A stretch of 64,000 bases of DNA from Deltaproteobacteria bacterium (GCA_021802775.1 JAJZRJ010000006.1:1-64000); one strand, 5' to 3'. Counted from the stretch's first letter, positions 25,474 through 35,353 are shown. A program made the numbers and translations. The notes: a model not told the origin generated them from the sequence alone.

Positions 25474-25758
25474 TTATTTGCCGGCGATCAGGGCATCCTT
25501 CAGGGATTTGCTCATGGTGAAGTGGATGTTCTGGCGGGCCGGGATGTGCATCACCTTGCCGGTCCGGGGATTCTTGGTGGAGCGGGCCTTGCGGCGGCGT
25601 ACGGCGAAGCTGCCGAAGCCGCGGATCTCGACCCGGCGATTTTCCGCCAGGGCGCCGACAATGGCGTCGAGCATGATATCGAGTGCCTGGTCGAGGTCCT
25701 TCTTGAGAAAATCGGGCAGTTCCTGGGCAACGGCGTTCACGAGGTCACGCTTCAGCAT
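25474..25758 (-). CDS. HU/IHF-family DNA-binding protein
   Basis: This 94-residue histone-like protein has the usual N-terminal helix pair, EIRGFGSFAVRRR, and the beta-arm tip KNPRTG that intercalates into and bends DNA. The position after sppA and rpsA is where ihfB lies in many proteobacteria, so it is probably the IHF beta-type subunit. It begins 12 bases after the sppA stop and should be co-transcribed with it. Confidence 0.92.
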   Translation of the reverse strand: MLKRDLVNAVAQELPDFLKKDLDQALDIMLDAIVGALAENRRVEIRGFGSFAVRRRKARSTKNPRTGKVMHIPARQNIHFTMSKSLKDALIAGK

Positions 25759-25770
25759 GGTATTCCTTCC

Positions 25771-26694
25771 TTACAGCGGCGACACGGCCCACTCATAGGC
25801 GAGGACCGGTGTCTGCAAACGGGTTTTGTTGAGCAGTGTCTGGCCGGCTTCACCGGCCAGCAGCGACAACAGCGAAAATTTTTGTTCTTCCGGGTAGAAC
25901 AGCTCGGGCATCTTCTTGGTGTCGAGGCCGGCGAGAGTTGCCGCCAGCAGCACCGCGTCGTTCAGATTGCCGAACTGGTCGATGAGCTTCAGTTCCTTGG
26001 CCTGGGCGCCGGAAAAGATCCGGCCGTCGGCAATGGCCCGCACCGCTTCTTCCGGCAGCTGGCGGCTTTCCGCCACCGCCTTGATGAATTGGTTATGGAC
26101 GTCGTCGATCATCGCCTGGAGCATCTCCCGTTCCTCGGCGGTGAGCGGCCTTGAGGGCGAGCCGATGTCCTTGAGCCTGCCGCTTTTCACCACCTCGCTC
26201 TTGTAGCCGATCTTGTGGAACAGCTCTTCGAGGTTGGCGAACTTCAGGATCACCCCCATGCTGCCGGTGAGGGTGCCGGGGTTGGCCATGATTTTCCGGG
26301 CGCCCAGAGCGGCGTAGAGACCACCCGAGGCCGCCACCGAACCCATGGAGGCCACCACCGGCTTGACCCCATTGGTGCGCTTGATCTCCTCGTAGATCTC
26401 CTGGGAGGCGCCCACCGCCCCGCCGGGGCTGTCGATGCGGAGCACGATGGCTTTAATGTGATCCTGCTCGCGAAACTCGGTGAGCTGGGCAATGGTCTCG
26501 TCGGCGCTGACGATGATGCCGCTCAACTCGATGACGCCGATGCCTTCCCGGCCGTGGAACAGCTCCGCCTTGGCCGGGCGGAAGAGGGAGCCGACAAAAA
26601 AGGTTATCCCGCCCCAGAACGCCACCATGAGGAGCCCCAACAGCAGGCAGCCGGTCAGGATGGGGTGTTCTTGGCGGAATAACCTTTTCGTCAT
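25771..26694 (-). CDS. sppA: Signal peptide peptidase SppA (short form)
   Basis: This 307-residue inner-membrane serine protease degrades cleaved signal peptides. One N-terminal membrane segment (LTGCLLLGLLMVAFWGGITFF) is followed by the ClpP-like fold: LRIDSPGG, MGSVAASGGLYAA, the nucleophile serine in TGSMGV and the general-base lysine in SGRLKDIGSPSR. It is the single-domain form, half the length of E. coli SppA. It lies 21 bases after rpsA and 12 before the IHF-like gene. Confidence 0.94.
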   Translation of the reverse strand: MTKRLFRQEHPILTGCLLLGLLMVAFWGGITFFVGSLFRPAKAELFHGREGIGVIELSGIIVSADETIAQLTEFREQDHIKAIVLRIDSPGGAVGASQEIYEEIKRTNGVKPVVASMGSVAASGGLYAALGARKIMANPGTLTGSMGVILKFANLEELFHKIGYKSEVVKSGRLKDIGSPSRPLTAEEREMLQAMIDDVHNQFIKAVAESRQLPEEAVRAIADGRIFSGAQAKELKLIDQFGNLNDAVLLAATLAGLDTKKMPELFYPEEQKFSLLSLLAGEAGQTLLNKTRLQTPVLAYEWAVSPL

Positions 26695-26715
26695 TGGATA
26701 AACCCGCAGCCGGGA

Positions 26716-28422
26716 TTATTCGTCGGCATCCTTGTTCTTCATGCCCTCTTTCATCAGGTCGCCCAAGGTGGATGGCCCGCTCTTGGTCTGCTTCTGCTTG
26801 TAATCCGCATAGGTAGCGCCCTCGGGCTCCTCGGTCAGCGCCTTGATGGAAAGGCCGATCTTGCGGTCCTTGGCCGAGACGTTGATGACCCGTGCGGTCA
26901 GGCTGTCGCCCACGGTGTACATGCCCACCGGGGTATCCACCTTCTCCTTGCTGATCTCGGAGACATGGACCAGACCCTCAATGCCTTCCTCCAGCTCGAC
27001 AAAGACGCCGAACTCGGTGACATTGGTGATCTTGCCGGTGACCTCGGTGCCGATGGCGTACTTCTTGACCGCCTCTTCCCACGGGTCCGGCTCCAGCTGC
27101 TTGACGCCCAGGGAGAAGCGTTCGTTCTCCTTGTCGATCTTCAGCACCACCGCCTGGATGGTCTCGCCCTTGTTGTACTTTTCACCCGGATGCTTGATGC
27201 GCTCGGTCCAGGAGAGGTCGGAGACATGAATCAGGCCGTCGATGCCCTCCTCGATGCCGATGAAGATGCCGAAGTCGGTGATGTTCTTGATCTTGCCCTC
27301 GATGATGGAACCGACCGGATAGTTCTCGGCCACCATGTCCCACGGGTTGGGCTGGAGCTGCTTCATGCCGAGCGAGATGCGCTTGGCCTCGGCGTCGATG
27401 CTCAAGATCACCACCTCGACCGGCTCGCTTACCGTCACCATCTTCGATGGGTGGCGGGCCTTCTTGGACCAGGACATCTCGGAGACATGGACCAGGCCCT
27501 CAACGCCTTCCTCCAGCTCGACAAAGACGCCGTAGTCGGTGATGCTGACCACCTTGCCGGTGGCCTTGGAGCTGACCGGGTAGCGATCCTGAATGGTCGC
27601 CCACGGGTCTTCCTTCAACTGCTTGACGCCCAGCGATACCTTGTCGGTCTCGCGGTCGTATTTCAAGACCTTGACCTGCGTCTCCTCGCCCACCCGGAAC
27701 ATCTTGGAGGGGTGCGACACCCGGCCCCAGGAGAGGTCGGTGATATGGCAGAGGCCGTCCATGCCGCCCAGGTCGATGAAGATACCGTAGTCGGTGATGT
27801 TGGTGATGGTGCCGGTGAGGACCTGGCCCTCTTCGAGGCTGGAACGCATCTCCTCGCGCAGCTTCTGGCGGTCCGCCTCGAGGATGGCACGGCGGGAGAT
27901 GACCACGTTGTTGCGGCGGCGGTTGTATTTGAGGACCTTGAAGTCGAAGGTCTTGCCGATCAGGCTGTCGAGATCCTTGACCGGCCGGAGATCGATCTGG
28001 GAATAGGGCAGGAAGGCGGGAACGCCGATATCGACCGAGAGGCCGCCCTTGACGCGGGTGTCGATCCGGCCCGGGATGGTGCCGTCCGCTTCCTGGATCC
28101 GGGCGATTTCCTCCCAGACCTTGATGCCGATGGCCCGCTCGCGGGAGAGCTTGAGGCCGCCTTCCGGCTCGCGTTTCTCGACGAAGACCTCGAAGGTGTC
28201 GCCGACCTTGATATCGATCTCGCCGGCTTCGTTCCTGAATTCGGCAGTGGCGATCTCGCTTTCCGATTTGTCGCCGATGTCGATCAGGGCGTAGTCGTTG
28301 CGGATGGCCACGACCTTGCCCATTGTTACTTCGCCGACATCGATGACTTTGCTGCTCTGCTCGAAGAGTTCGGCAAAGCTCTGGCCGCTGCCAGCTGGTG
28401 TTGTGGTTGTGCTTTGACCCAT
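26716..28422 (-). CDS. rpsA: 30S ribosomal protein S1
   Basis: This 568-residue protein has six S1 RNA-binding repeats. The repeated signature G-x-(V/I)-x-x-I-x-(D/E)-(Y/F)-G-(V/I)-F appears in the central and later repeats (for example TNITDYGIFIDLGG, VSITDYGVFVELEEG, KNITDFGIFIGIEEG, TNVTEFGVFVELEEG). The two N-terminal repeats are more divergent, as expected for ribosome docking. It brings mRNA to the small subunit. A strong AGGAGG precedes the ATG, and a good sigma-70-like promoter lies about 40 bases upstream. sppA and the IHF-like gene follow closely. Confidence 0.98.
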   Translation of the reverse strand: MGQSTTTTPAGSGQSFAELFEQSSKVIDVGEVTMGKVVAIRNDYALIDIGDKSESEIATAEFRNEAGEIDIKVGDTFEVFVEKREPEGGLKLSRERAIGIKVWEEIARIQEADGTIPGRIDTRVKGGLSVDIGVPAFLPYSQIDLRPVKDLDSLIGKTFDFKVLKYNRRRNNVVISRRAILEADRQKLREEMRSSLEEGQVLTGTITNITDYGIFIDLGGMDGLCHITDLSWGRVSHPSKMFRVGEETQVKVLKYDRETDKVSLGVKQLKEDPWATIQDRYPVSSKATGKVVSITDYGVFVELEEGVEGLVHVSEMSWSKKARHPSKMVTVSEPVEVVILSIDAEAKRISLGMKQLQPNPWDMVAENYPVGSIIEGKIKNITDFGIFIGIEEGIDGLIHVSDLSWTERIKHPGEKYNKGETIQAVVLKIDKENERFSLGVKQLEPDPWEEAVKKYAIGTEVTGKITNVTEFGVFVELEEGIEGLVHVSEISKEKVDTPVGMYTVGDSLTARVINVSAKDRKIGLSIKALTEEPEGATYADYKQKQTKSGPSTLGDLMKEGMKNKDADE

Positions 28423-28459
28423 GGGACAATCCTCCTGTTTTGAGAAAAAATAAAGGGCT

Positions 28460-28488
28460 TATATACCAGAGAGAATGCGCAAATACAA
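28460..28488 (-). promoter_or_regulatory. rpsA promoter
   Basis: On the minus strand TTGTAT (28488-28483), a 17-base spacer and TATATA (28465-28460) form a good sigma-70-like promoter, 38 bases before the rpsA ATG. The AT-rich character stands out from the GC-rich surroundings. Confidence 0.65.
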
Positions 28489-28581
28489 CTATTTCTTCGG
28501 AGTCGAACCGGGGCGACCCGGCGGGCGCCGGGGGCGGGAAAAACCGCGCTGGCGATGACTTTGGGCGAGGTTGGGGGCGGC

Positions 28582-29502
28582 TTAGTCTGCGGTCGGGATC
28601 GACGGGTCGCAGACCACCCGGTTGCCGTGTTCCTTCTTGCTCTGATAGAGCGCTTTATCGGCCCGGTTGATGAGGTCCTCGATGTCCCCGTCCCAGCTCC
28701 GCCCGGGATGGCGGACGAACTGGGCGAGGCCGATGGAGAGCCCGGTTTCCGGCGGGTGGTGGTCGCGATGGTACTGGAGGATGCGTTCGGCGATGCGCAT
28801 CACCTGCTCGATGGAGGCGTAGGGGATGATGACGGCAAATTCGTCGCCGCCGTAACGGAAGGACCAGTCCACGCTTTCCCGGGTGCAACGGATCAGCCCA
28901 TGGCCGATGGCCTGGAGGACCACGTCGCCGGCCTGGTGGCCATACTTGTCGTTGTAGGCCTTGAAACCGTCGACGTCGATGAGCGCCAGGAAAACCGGGT
29001 AGCCCTGACGGTGAGCCCGGGGCACCTCCTCCCGGAGTTTGATGTCGAAGCAGCGGCGGTTGTAAAGGTCGGTGAGCACATCGCACATGGAGAGGTGCTC
29101 CAATTTGCGGATGAGCCTCTGTTCGCGGGCCACCCGGCTGATCTTCGCCTCCAGTTCGTCGATGTTGAAGGGCTTGGAGATGAAGTCGCTGGCCCCGGCC
29201 TTGATCACCTCGGTGTAGCAAAAGGTCTCGGTGTAGCCGGTCACCACGATGACGTCGAGGCGCGGGTAGTGCTCCTTGATGTGTTTGAGCAGGGCCATGC
29301 CGTCCAGACGCGGCATGGTCATGTCGGTGATCACCATGGCAAATTCGTCCAGTTTGAGCAGTTCGACCGCCTCCTGGCCGTCGCTCGCCGTGGTGCAGCG
29401 GTAGCCAAAGGCCTCGACCGAGGCCTCGAGCAGGTTCAGGATCAGCGGATCATCGTCCACGATCAGGATATGGCTGCGGAAATCGAGAGGTTGTCCCGGC
29501 AT
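28582..29502 (-). CDS. Response regulator with GGDEF diguanylate cyclase output
   Basis: This 306-residue protein has a receiver domain (residues about 12-125: ILIVDDDP, phosphoacceptor in [14 protein letters not shown], lysine in SKPF) joined by a short helix to a GGDEF domain (residues about 135-300, active-site [10 protein letters not shown]). The enzyme makes cyclic di-GMP when phosphorylated. At the usual inhibitory-site position the residues read ESVD instead of R-x-x-D, so product inhibition is probably lost. Its start overlaps the end of the NUDIX gene by 40 bases. Confidence 0.92.
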   Translation of the reverse strand: MPGQPLDFRSHILIVDDDPLILNLLEASVEAFGYRCTTASDGQEAVELLKLDEFAMVITDMTMPRLDGMALLKHIKEHYPRLDVIVVTGYTETFCYTEVIKAGASDFISKPFNIDELEAKISRVAREQRLIRKLEHLSMCDVLTDLYNRRCFDIKLREEVPRAHRQGYPVFLALIDVDGFKAYNDKYGHQAGDVVLQAIGHGLIRCTRESVDWSFRYGGDEFAVIIPYASIEQVMRIAERILQYHRDHHPPETGLSIGLAQFVRHPGRSWDGDIEDLINRADKALYQSKKEHGNRVVCDPSIPTAD

Positions 29503-29972
29503 ACGAGATAGTCCTGAATGATGTGTTCGTGGTCGAAGGCCAACGGCGGCAACTGGTCGGGGCGGAAGACCCTGGCCTGCCGGGCATCGTCCCCGGCCTT
29601 GAGGGTACCGCTGGCCATGGCGATAAAGACGGTCGAGATCGTATGCTGCCGCGGATCGCGGTCCGGGGCGGAATAGGTATGGAACTGCCGTACCAGGGTG
29701 ACGTTGAGTCCGGTTTCCTCACGGGCCTCCCGTACCGCTGCTTCTTCCAGGGATTCGCCGTAGTCGACAAAGCCGCCGGGCAGGGCCCAGCCGGGGGGCG
29801 GATTCCGGCGCTCGATGAGCACGATGCCGTCCGCGGCCTCGATGATGATGTCCACCGTGGGCACCGGGTTGCGGTAGCGCGGCACCGGCAGGCCGCAGCA
29901 GGCGCAGGATAAGCGATCACCCGGCACCCGGTGATCGGTTGCGTTGCCGGAGGCGGCTTGGGGGGCGGTCAT
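29463..29972 (-). CDS. NUDIX hydrolase
   Basis: This 169-residue protein has the complete NUDIX box G-X5-E-X7-REUXEEXGU visible from [18 protein letters not shown] to REETGL. A short N-terminal region [14 protein letters not shown] may bind zinc, as in NADH pyrophosphatase-like and ADP-ribose pyrophosphatase-like members. The substrate is not predictable. The gene overlaps the HAD gene before it (ATGA) and the response regulator after it by 40 bases, so all three are translated from one message. Confidence 0.9.
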   Translation of the reverse strand: MTAPQAASGNATDHRVPGDRLSCACCGLPVPRYRNPVPTVDIIIEAADGIVLIERRNPPPGWALPGGFVDYGESLEEAAVREAREETGLNVTLVRQFHTYSAPDRDPRQHTISTVFIAMASGTLKAGDDARQARVFRPDQLPPLAFDHEHIIQDYLVCRDNLSISAAIS

Positions 29973-30580
29973 GGCGCCTCGTCCGGATTTTCGGAGGGCA
30001 GGCAGAGGGCGCGGATGGCGAGCCAGTTCTCCACGCAGGGCAGCTGGTGGCGGCCCCGGTTCCAGGGCTGGCTGAAGACGATGGGATGAAGGCCCGCCTC
30101 CTCAAGGGTGAGGCAGGTCTGGGCGCGGTCGTCGATAAAGTAGCGCAGGCCCATGGCCCGGATATGGCGGGTCTTGTCGTCGTGCTCGCCGGTGGCGATC
30201 AGCCGGGTTCGGGAGTGAACCTCCTCGCCGAGCATGACCCGGAGCCACTCGGCAATCGGGGAGGCGAGCGGCCTGGCGGTCACGAAGGTGAGCGGCGCGT
30301 GACCGGCGAACTCCCGCAAGACCCTGCCGGCATAGGGCATGAGTTGCAGGCCGGCACCCAGCGGATCTTCCATCAGGCGCTGGAAGATCTCGGCTACCAC
30401 CTCCGGGTCCATGTCGAGGCAGTCCTCCACCTGGAAGGCGGTGATCTCCTCGGGATGCACGGCGATACCGTGTTCCTCGCGGGCGATGCGGATAAAGGCC
30501 TCCATGGTGTCGGCCACCACGCCGTCGATGTCAAAACCGATCCGGCCGGGATGGATGGAAGGGGGCATGGTGCGCGTCAT
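29969..30580 (-). CDS. HAD-superfamily hydrolase (5'-nucleotidase-like)
   Basis: This 203-residue protein starts its catalytic core with the HAD nucleophile motif [10 protein letters not shown], followed by LTFVTARP and [10 protein letters not shown]. The D-x-D-G-V form and small cap resemble 5'(3')-deoxyribonucleotidases. A nucleotide-cleaning role would fit the adjacent NUDIX hydrolase. The start is taken at MTRTMPP; a second ATG four codons on is possible. The stop overlaps the NUDIX start. Confidence 0.82.
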   Translation of the reverse strand: MTRTMPPSIHPGRIGFDIDGVVADTMEAFIRIAREEHGIAVHPEEITAFQVEDCLDMDPEVVAEIFQRLMEDPLGAGLQLMPYAGRVLREFAGHAPLTFVTARPLASPIAEWLRVMLGEEVHSRTRLIATGEHDDKTRHIRAMGLRYFIDDRAQTCLTLEEAGLHPIVFSQPWNRGRHQLPCVENWLAIRALCLPSENPDEAP

Positions 30581-30829
30581 GGGTAGGGCAGTCTGCCTCC
30601 GGAACAGTTTGTGCCGTTGCCAGAGCGGGTCGGTATCTGGCCTGTCCTCTCCCGGCGGATGGCGAACGCGACGTTTTTTTTGTTGCCATTTTCGCCGCGA
30701 TGGTCTATGCAACCACTCCATCTTGCATCGCCGATGCCGTTAATTATCTCTATTATAAAATAGAACCATCGCGCGGTACAGTTGAAAAAGTGTTTCCGCG
30801 GTCGAACGCGCTGGCGGGAGCAGCTTTGC

Positions 30830-30858
30830 TTGACAAAAGAGGGGAAACACAGCATAGT
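30830..30858 (+). promoter_or_regulatory. Promoter of the flavin oxidoreductase gene
   Basis: A perfect TTGACA (30830-30835) is followed after 17 bases by CATAGT (30853-30858), about 40 bases upstream of the ATG at 30898. This is a good sigma-70-like promoter. Confidence 0.65.
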
Positions 30859-30897
30859 GCGCTGTGCATTTTTCCGAACAGGAGTATTGTTGACACA

Positions 30898-31875
30898 ATG
30901 AAACTGCCGCCGCTTACCATTGGCCGCTTTACGGCTCCGGTTCCCCTGGTTCAGGGAGGAATGTCGATCCGTGTCTCCACCTCGGCCCTGGCGGTGCCGG
31001 TCGCCGAATGCGGCGGCATCGGCACCATCGGCGGTTCCGCCATCCCGGTCGAGGAGCTCCAGGCCGACATCCGTAAGGCCAAGGCAGCCACCAACGGCGT
31101 TGTCGCGGTGAACATCATGTTCGCCATGAAGAATTTCTATAATCTGGTGATGGGCTCCATCGAAGCCGGGGTGGACATGATCGTCACCGGCGCCGGTTTT
31201 TCCCGCGACATCTTCAAGATCGGCGAGGAAACCAACACCCCCATCGTTTCCATTGTCTCCTCTCCGGCCTTTGCCAAACTGGCGGAAAAGCTGGGCGCTG
31301 CTGCCATCGTCGTCGAGGCCAAGGAGGCGGGCGGCCATCTCGGTACCGACGTGGCCCTGCGCGATCTCTTCCCCGAGGTGCGCAAGGTGGTGACGAAGGT
31401 GCCGCTGATCGCGGCCGGCGGCATCACCGACGGCTTCGAGATGGCCGAGATGATGGACAAGTACGGCGCCGACGGCGTGCAGATCGCCACCCGCTTCGTG
31501 CTCACCAAGGAATGCCCGGTGGCCGACGCCTTCAAGCAGGCGATGCTCAACGCCGCCAAGGAAGACGTGATGCTGGTCAAGTCGCCGGTGGGTCTGCCGG
31601 GCCGCGCCCTGCGCACCCCCTTTGTCGAGAAGATGGCGCAGCAGATCAGCGTCAAAGCCAAGGAGTGCAAGTACAAGTGCCTCAAGAAGTGCGATTATTT
31701 CTACTGCATCAGCGAGCGGCTGCGGGCGGCCTGCGACGGTAACATCGAGGAAGGCCTTTTCTTCACCGGTGAGAACGTCTGGAAGATGAAAGAGCTTCTC
31801 ACCGTGCGCGAGGTTTTTGACCAGTTCATCACTCAGGCCGAGTCGGCCTACAAGGAGCCTGCCGCCGTCTATTGA
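30898..31875 (+). CDS. NAD(P)H-dependent flavin oxidoreductase (nitronate monooxygenase family)
   Basis: This 325-residue FMN-binding TIM-barrel protein opens PLVQGGMSIRVSTSALA and has VVEAKEAGGHLG and PLIAAGGITDG, the signatures of the 2-nitropropane dioxygenase and FabK-like family. Residues about 255-285 hold a cysteine cluster (KECKYKCLKKCDYFYC), known from members in anaerobes and possibly binding a metal or cluster. Substrates range from nitronates to enoyl-ACP, so I do not choose. GGAG lies 13 bases before the ATG. It follows a good promoter and precedes pcnB by 52 bases. Confidence 0.87.
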   Translation: MKLPPLTIGRFTAPVPLVQGGMSIRVSTSALAVPVAECGGIGTIGGSAIPVEELQADIRKAKAATNGVVAVNIMFAMKNFYNLVMGSIEAGVDMIVTGAGFSRDIFKIGEETNTPIVSIVSSPAFAKLAEKLGAAAIVVEAKEAGGHLGTDVALRDLFPEVRKVVTKVPLIAAGGITDGFEMAEMMDKYGADGVQIATRFVLTKECPVADAFKQAMLNAAKEDVMLVKSPVGLPGRALRTPFVEKMAQQISVKAKECKYKCLKKCDYFYCISERLRAACDGNIEEGLFFTGENVWKMKELLTVREVFDQFITQAESAYKEPAAVY

Positions 31876-31927
31876 TTCCTCTCCCTCTTCCTCCTTTGGC
31901 GCGGCGGCGCTATCCCGGCGCAGGAGC

Positions 31928-33271
31928 ATGACACCCCCACCCTTACCAGAACCCCGGATCATCCCCCGGTCCGAACATCCCATTTCCCGTGCGAACATCG
32001 ACCGCGAGGCGCTCAAGGTCATGTACCGGCTGCGCGATGCGGGTTATCGCGCCTACCTGGTCGGCGGCGGCGTCCGCGACCTGATGCTCGGCCGCACCCC
32101 CAAGGATTTCGACATCAGCACCGACGCCCACCCCGGCGAACTCCGCAAGCTTTTCCGCAACAGCCGGATCATCGGCAAACGTTTCCGGCTGGTGCAGGTC
32201 TTCTACCACGGCGGCAAGATCATCGAGGTCTCCACCTTCCGCTGCCGCAGCGAGTTCGAGGAGAACGACGCCGACGAAACGGTGCTGGCCCAGAACAACA
32301 CCTTCGGCACCCCGGCCGAGGATGCCTTTCGCCGCGACCTTACCATCAATGCTCTCTTTTATGAGATCGAGCATTTCACCGTCATCGACTACACCGGCGG
32401 GGTGCAGGACCTGGAAAACCGCATCGTCCGGATGGTGGGCGAGCCGGAACGGCGCATCATCCACGACCCGGTGCGGATGCTGCGCGCCATCCGCCATGCC
32501 GCCCGCCAGGGCTTTGCGGTGGAGCCCGAGACCTGGGCGGCGATCCGCGCCAACGTGGACAGGCTCGCGCTCTGCCCGGTCTCCCGCATCCGCGACGAGT
32601 TCATGCGAGATCTGCGCAGCGGCGCCATGCGGGAATGGGCGAAGCTGGCGCTCGCTTCCACCATCTTTTTTGCGGTCTTCCCTTGCTACGAGCAGATCGT
32701 GCCAGGCGGCGAGGATCCCAGCTTCTACGATCAGGCCGAGAGCCAGGGCAACGAGACCCTGGCCTTGCTTTTCCGCGTCTTGGACCTGGTGGACCGTTTC
32801 TACCGGGAAGAGACCGTGGTGGGCGACGAGATGCTTTTTGCCCTGCTGCTGTTGCCGTGGACTCTGGCGGAATTCGATCCGCTCAAGCGCCGTGAGCAAA
32901 AGGGCGGGGAAGGGTATCGCTTTACGCGGCGGCTGCGCGAGGCGCTGGACGCCAACCTTGAACACCTCGGCATCAAGCGGGCCAGCAAGGAGGAGATCAC
33001 CCTGCTGCTCGCCAACCTGCCGCTCTTCGCCCAGCACGAAAAGGGCGACGAGTGGCCGCGGTGGTTCGCCAAAAAGAGCTATTTCCAGCCCGGGTTGACC
33101 TTTTACGGCCTCTATCAGACGGTGGTTGCCGGGGCGCCGCCCCCCGAGATCGAGTCGCCTCCCCCCGCTCCGCCGCGCACGAAACGGCGGCGGGGGAACG
33201 GTCACCGCCGTGGCCCCCGTACGGCTGCCTTTGCCACCACCAAGGGCGGCATCTTCGGGTTGAAAAAGTAG
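31928..33271 (+). CDS. pcnB: Poly(A) polymerase PcnB
   Basis: This 447-residue class II nucleotidyltransferase adds poly(A) tails that mark RNA for decay. The N-terminal signature YLVGGGVRDLMLGRTPKDFD contains the GG and D-x-D catalytic residues, followed by RDLTINAL and the RIIHDPVRMLRAIRHAA helix. The LPxxR-type middle and a basic C-terminus (RTKRRRGNGHRRG) separate it from CCA-adding enzymes. The annotated ATG has GGAG only one base before it, so initiation may differ slightly. bioB begins 10 bases after the stop. Confidence 0.9.
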   Translation: MTPPPLPEPRIIPRSEHPISRANIDREALKVMYRLRDAGYRAYLVGGGVRDLMLGRTPKDFDISTDAHPGELRKLFRNSRIIGKRFRLVQVFYHGGKIIEVSTFRCRSEFEENDADETVLAQNNTFGTPAEDAFRRDLTINALFYEIEHFTVIDYTGGVQDLENRIVRMVGEPERRIIHDPVRMLRAIRHAARQGFAVEPETWAAIRANVDRLALCPVSRIRDEFMRDLRSGAMREWAKLALASTIFFAVFPCYEQIVPGGEDPSFYDQAESQGNETLALLFRVLDLVDRFYREETVVGDEMLFALLLLPWTLAEFDPLKRREQKGGEGYRFTRRLREALDANLEHLGIKRASKEEITLLLANLPLFAQHEKGDEWPRWFAKKSYFQPGLTFYGLYQTVVAGAPPPEIESPPPAPPRTKRRRGNGHRRGPRTAAFATTKGGIFGLKK

Positions 33272-33281
33272 GGATACCGCC

Positions 33282-34202
33282 ATGACGTGGCCACAAGAGA
33301 TCACAACCTGGCAGGCGATGCCGCTGCCCGAGCTGATGCGGCAGGCGCTGGCGGTGAAACTCGACCGCCGCGGCCCAGCGGTCTCGCTTTGCAGCATCAT
33401 CAACGCCAAATCGGGCAAGTGCAGCGAGAATTGCCGCTTCTGCGTCCAGTCCGCCCACTATGCCACCGACGCCCCGGTCTATCCGTTGAAAGATGTGCGG
33501 GAGATCGTCAGGGCGGCGGCCGAGGCCAAGCGCATCGGCGCCAGCCATTTTTCCCTGGTCACCAGCGGCCGGGGGCTGCCGGCGGCCGAGATTCCCCAGC
33601 TCGCGGCCATGATCCGCACCATCCGGCAGGAGGTAGGGATCATGGTCTGCGCCTCGCTCGGTATCCTTGACCAGGCAGCACTGGCCGAACTCAAGGCCGC
33701 CGGCCTTTCCCGTTACCACCACAATCTCGAATCCTCGCGGGAGTTCTTCCCGCAGGTCTGCACCACCCATACCTTCGAGGAGCGGCTCGCCACCATTGCC
33801 GCCGCCAGGGCGGTTGGCCTGGAGGTGTGCGCCGGCGGCATCTTCGGGCTGGGCGAGACCGAGGCGGACCGCATTTCCATGGCCCTGTCGCTGAAAGAAT
33901 GCGGGGTGGATTCGGTGCCGCTCAATCTTCTCATTCCGTTGCCCGGCACGCCCATGGCCGACCGGGCGCCGCTCAGCGTGGCCGAGGTCCTGCGGGCCAT
34001 CGCGCTTTACCGCCTGATCCTGCCCGAGGTGCCGATCCGGCTGGCGGCCGGCCGCGAGAGTGTGCTGCGCGATTTCCTGGGTGCGGCCTTTCTGGCCGGG
34101 GCCGATGGCATGATGATCGGCGGCTACCTTACCCAGCGGGGGCGGCTGCCGGAAGAAGATCGCCGCTTCATCGCCGAACTGGCGGGGCTATGGTCGAGAT
34201 AG
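33282..34202 (+). CDS. bioB: Biotin synthase
   Basis: This 306-residue radical SAM enzyme inserts sulfur into dethiobiotin. The SAM-cluster motif C-X3-C-X2-C appears as CSENCRFC, and YHHNLESSREFF, GIFGLGETEADR and IRLAAGRESVL are conserved biotin synthase stretches, including the arginine that ligates the second cluster. The enzyme is on the short side but complete. bioF starts before its stop (13-base overlap), so the two are coupled. Only these two biotin genes are in the window. Confidence 0.94.
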   Translation: MTWPQEITTWQAMPLPELMRQALAVKLDRRGPAVSLCSIINAKSGKCSENCRFCVQSAHYATDAPVYPLKDVREIVRAAAEAKRIGASHFSLVTSGRGLPAAEIPQLAAMIRTIRQEVGIMVCASLGILDQAALAELKAAGLSRYHHNLESSREFFPQVCTTHTFEERLATIAAARAVGLEVCAGGIFGLGETEADRISMALSLKECGVDSVPLNLLIPLPGTPMADRAPLSVAEVLRAIALYRLILPEVPIRLAAGRESVLRDFLGAAFLAGADGMMIGGYLTQRGRLPEEDRRFIAELAGLWSR

Positions 34203-35353
34203 CTGCCTGGCTGCGAGCCCGGCAGGCAGAGGGTACCCTGCGGGAACTGGTGGACCTCGACCACCTCGGCCATGGCCGGGTGCGGCTGGCCGACACCGAG
34301 GGACCGGCGCTGCTTGATTTTTCCTCCAATGATTATCTTGCTCTCAGCGAGCACCCCGCTCTGATCGCGGCCGCAACCGAGGCCTTGCAGCGGTATGGTA
34401 CCGGTGCCGGCGCGGCGCGCCTCATGAGCGGCAACTTCCCGGTGCATCAGGAACTGGAGCGGGCGGTGGCCGCCTTGAAGGGCCAGGAGGCGGCGCTGCT
34501 TTTCGGCAGTGGCTATAGCGCCAACGTCGGCATCATCGCGGCGCTCATGGGCCGCGACGACGTGATCTTCACCGATCGGCTGAATCACGCCAGCATCTAT
34601 GACGGTTGCCGGCTCGCCGGCGCCGGGATCGCCCGCTTCCGCCACAACGATCTCAATCATCTGGAAGAACTGCTTGCCAGCCAGCCCGTCAAGGGCACGC
34701 GGCTCATCGTGGTGGAGTCGGTCTACAGCATGGACGGCGACCGCGCCCCGCTTCACGAGTTGGTAGCGCTCAAGGAGCGATACGGCTGCCTGCTCATGGT
34801 GGACGAGGCCCATGCCACCGGGGTGTTCGGCGCCAATGGCGGCGGGGTGATCGAGGAAGCGGGGGTGGCAAGCGGGGTCGATCTCGCCATGGGCACCTTC
34901 GGCAAGGCCCTGGGCAGCTACGGCGCCTATGTCGCGGCCTCGCGCCGGATGATCGATTTTCTCGTCAACCGGGCGCGGAGTTTTATTTTCTCCACCGCCC
35001 TGCCGCCGGCGGTGGCCGCCGCCTCGCTGGCCGCGGTGCAACTCATCCAGCAGGAGCCTGGGCTGCGGCAGGAGCTGCACCAGCGGGTCGCCCTGTTCAA
35101 GGGGTATCTGCGTCAGGCGGGTTTTGCCGGCGACCTCGGCCCCTCCCAGATCATCCCTCTCCGGCTCGGCAGCAGCGCCACGGCCGTGGCCGCGGCAGAG
35201 CGGCTGCGGGCGCATGGCCTCTTCGTGCCGGCGGTGCGGCCGCCCACGGTGCCCGAAGGCACCGCCCGCCTGCGGCTCTCCATCACCCGCCACCTCGGCG
35301 AGGCAGAGCTCGCCGCTGCCGCTGCGGCCTTGGTTGCCTGCTGCCTGCGCTAA
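34190..35353 (+). CDS. bioF: 8-amino-7-oxononanoate synthase
   Basis: This 387-residue PLP enzyme condenses pimeloyl thioester with alanine, the first ring-forming step of biotin synthesis. Conserved pieces are FSSNDYLALSEHP, GSGYSANVG, VDEAHATGVFG and the PLP lysine in GTFGKALGSYGAYV. It starts inside the end of bioB. The convergent HD-GYP gene ends 28 bases downstream. Confidence 0.93.
   Translation: MVEIAAWLRARQAEGTLRELVDLDHLGHGRVRLADTEGPALLDFSSNDYLALSEHPALIAAATEALQRYGTGAGAARLMSGNFPVHQELERAVAALKGQEAALLFGSGYSANVGIIAALMGRDDVIFTDRLNHASIYDGCRLAGAGIARFRHNDLNHLEELLASQPVKGTRLIVVESVYSMDGDRAPLHELVALKERYGCLLMVDEAHATGVFGANGGGVIEEAGVASGVDLAMGTFGKALGSYGAYVAASRRMIDFLVNRARSFIFSTALPPAVAAASLAAVQLIQQEPGLRQELHQRVALFKGYLRQAGFAGDLGPSQIIPLRLGSSATAVAAAERLRAHGLFVPAVRPPTVPEGTARLRLSITRHLGEAELAAAAAALVACCLR

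Noticed and set aside
26965-28443. A 492-codon plus-strand frame
   Set aside because: It mirrors the repeated S1 domains of rpsA on the other strand and has repetitive low-complexity content.
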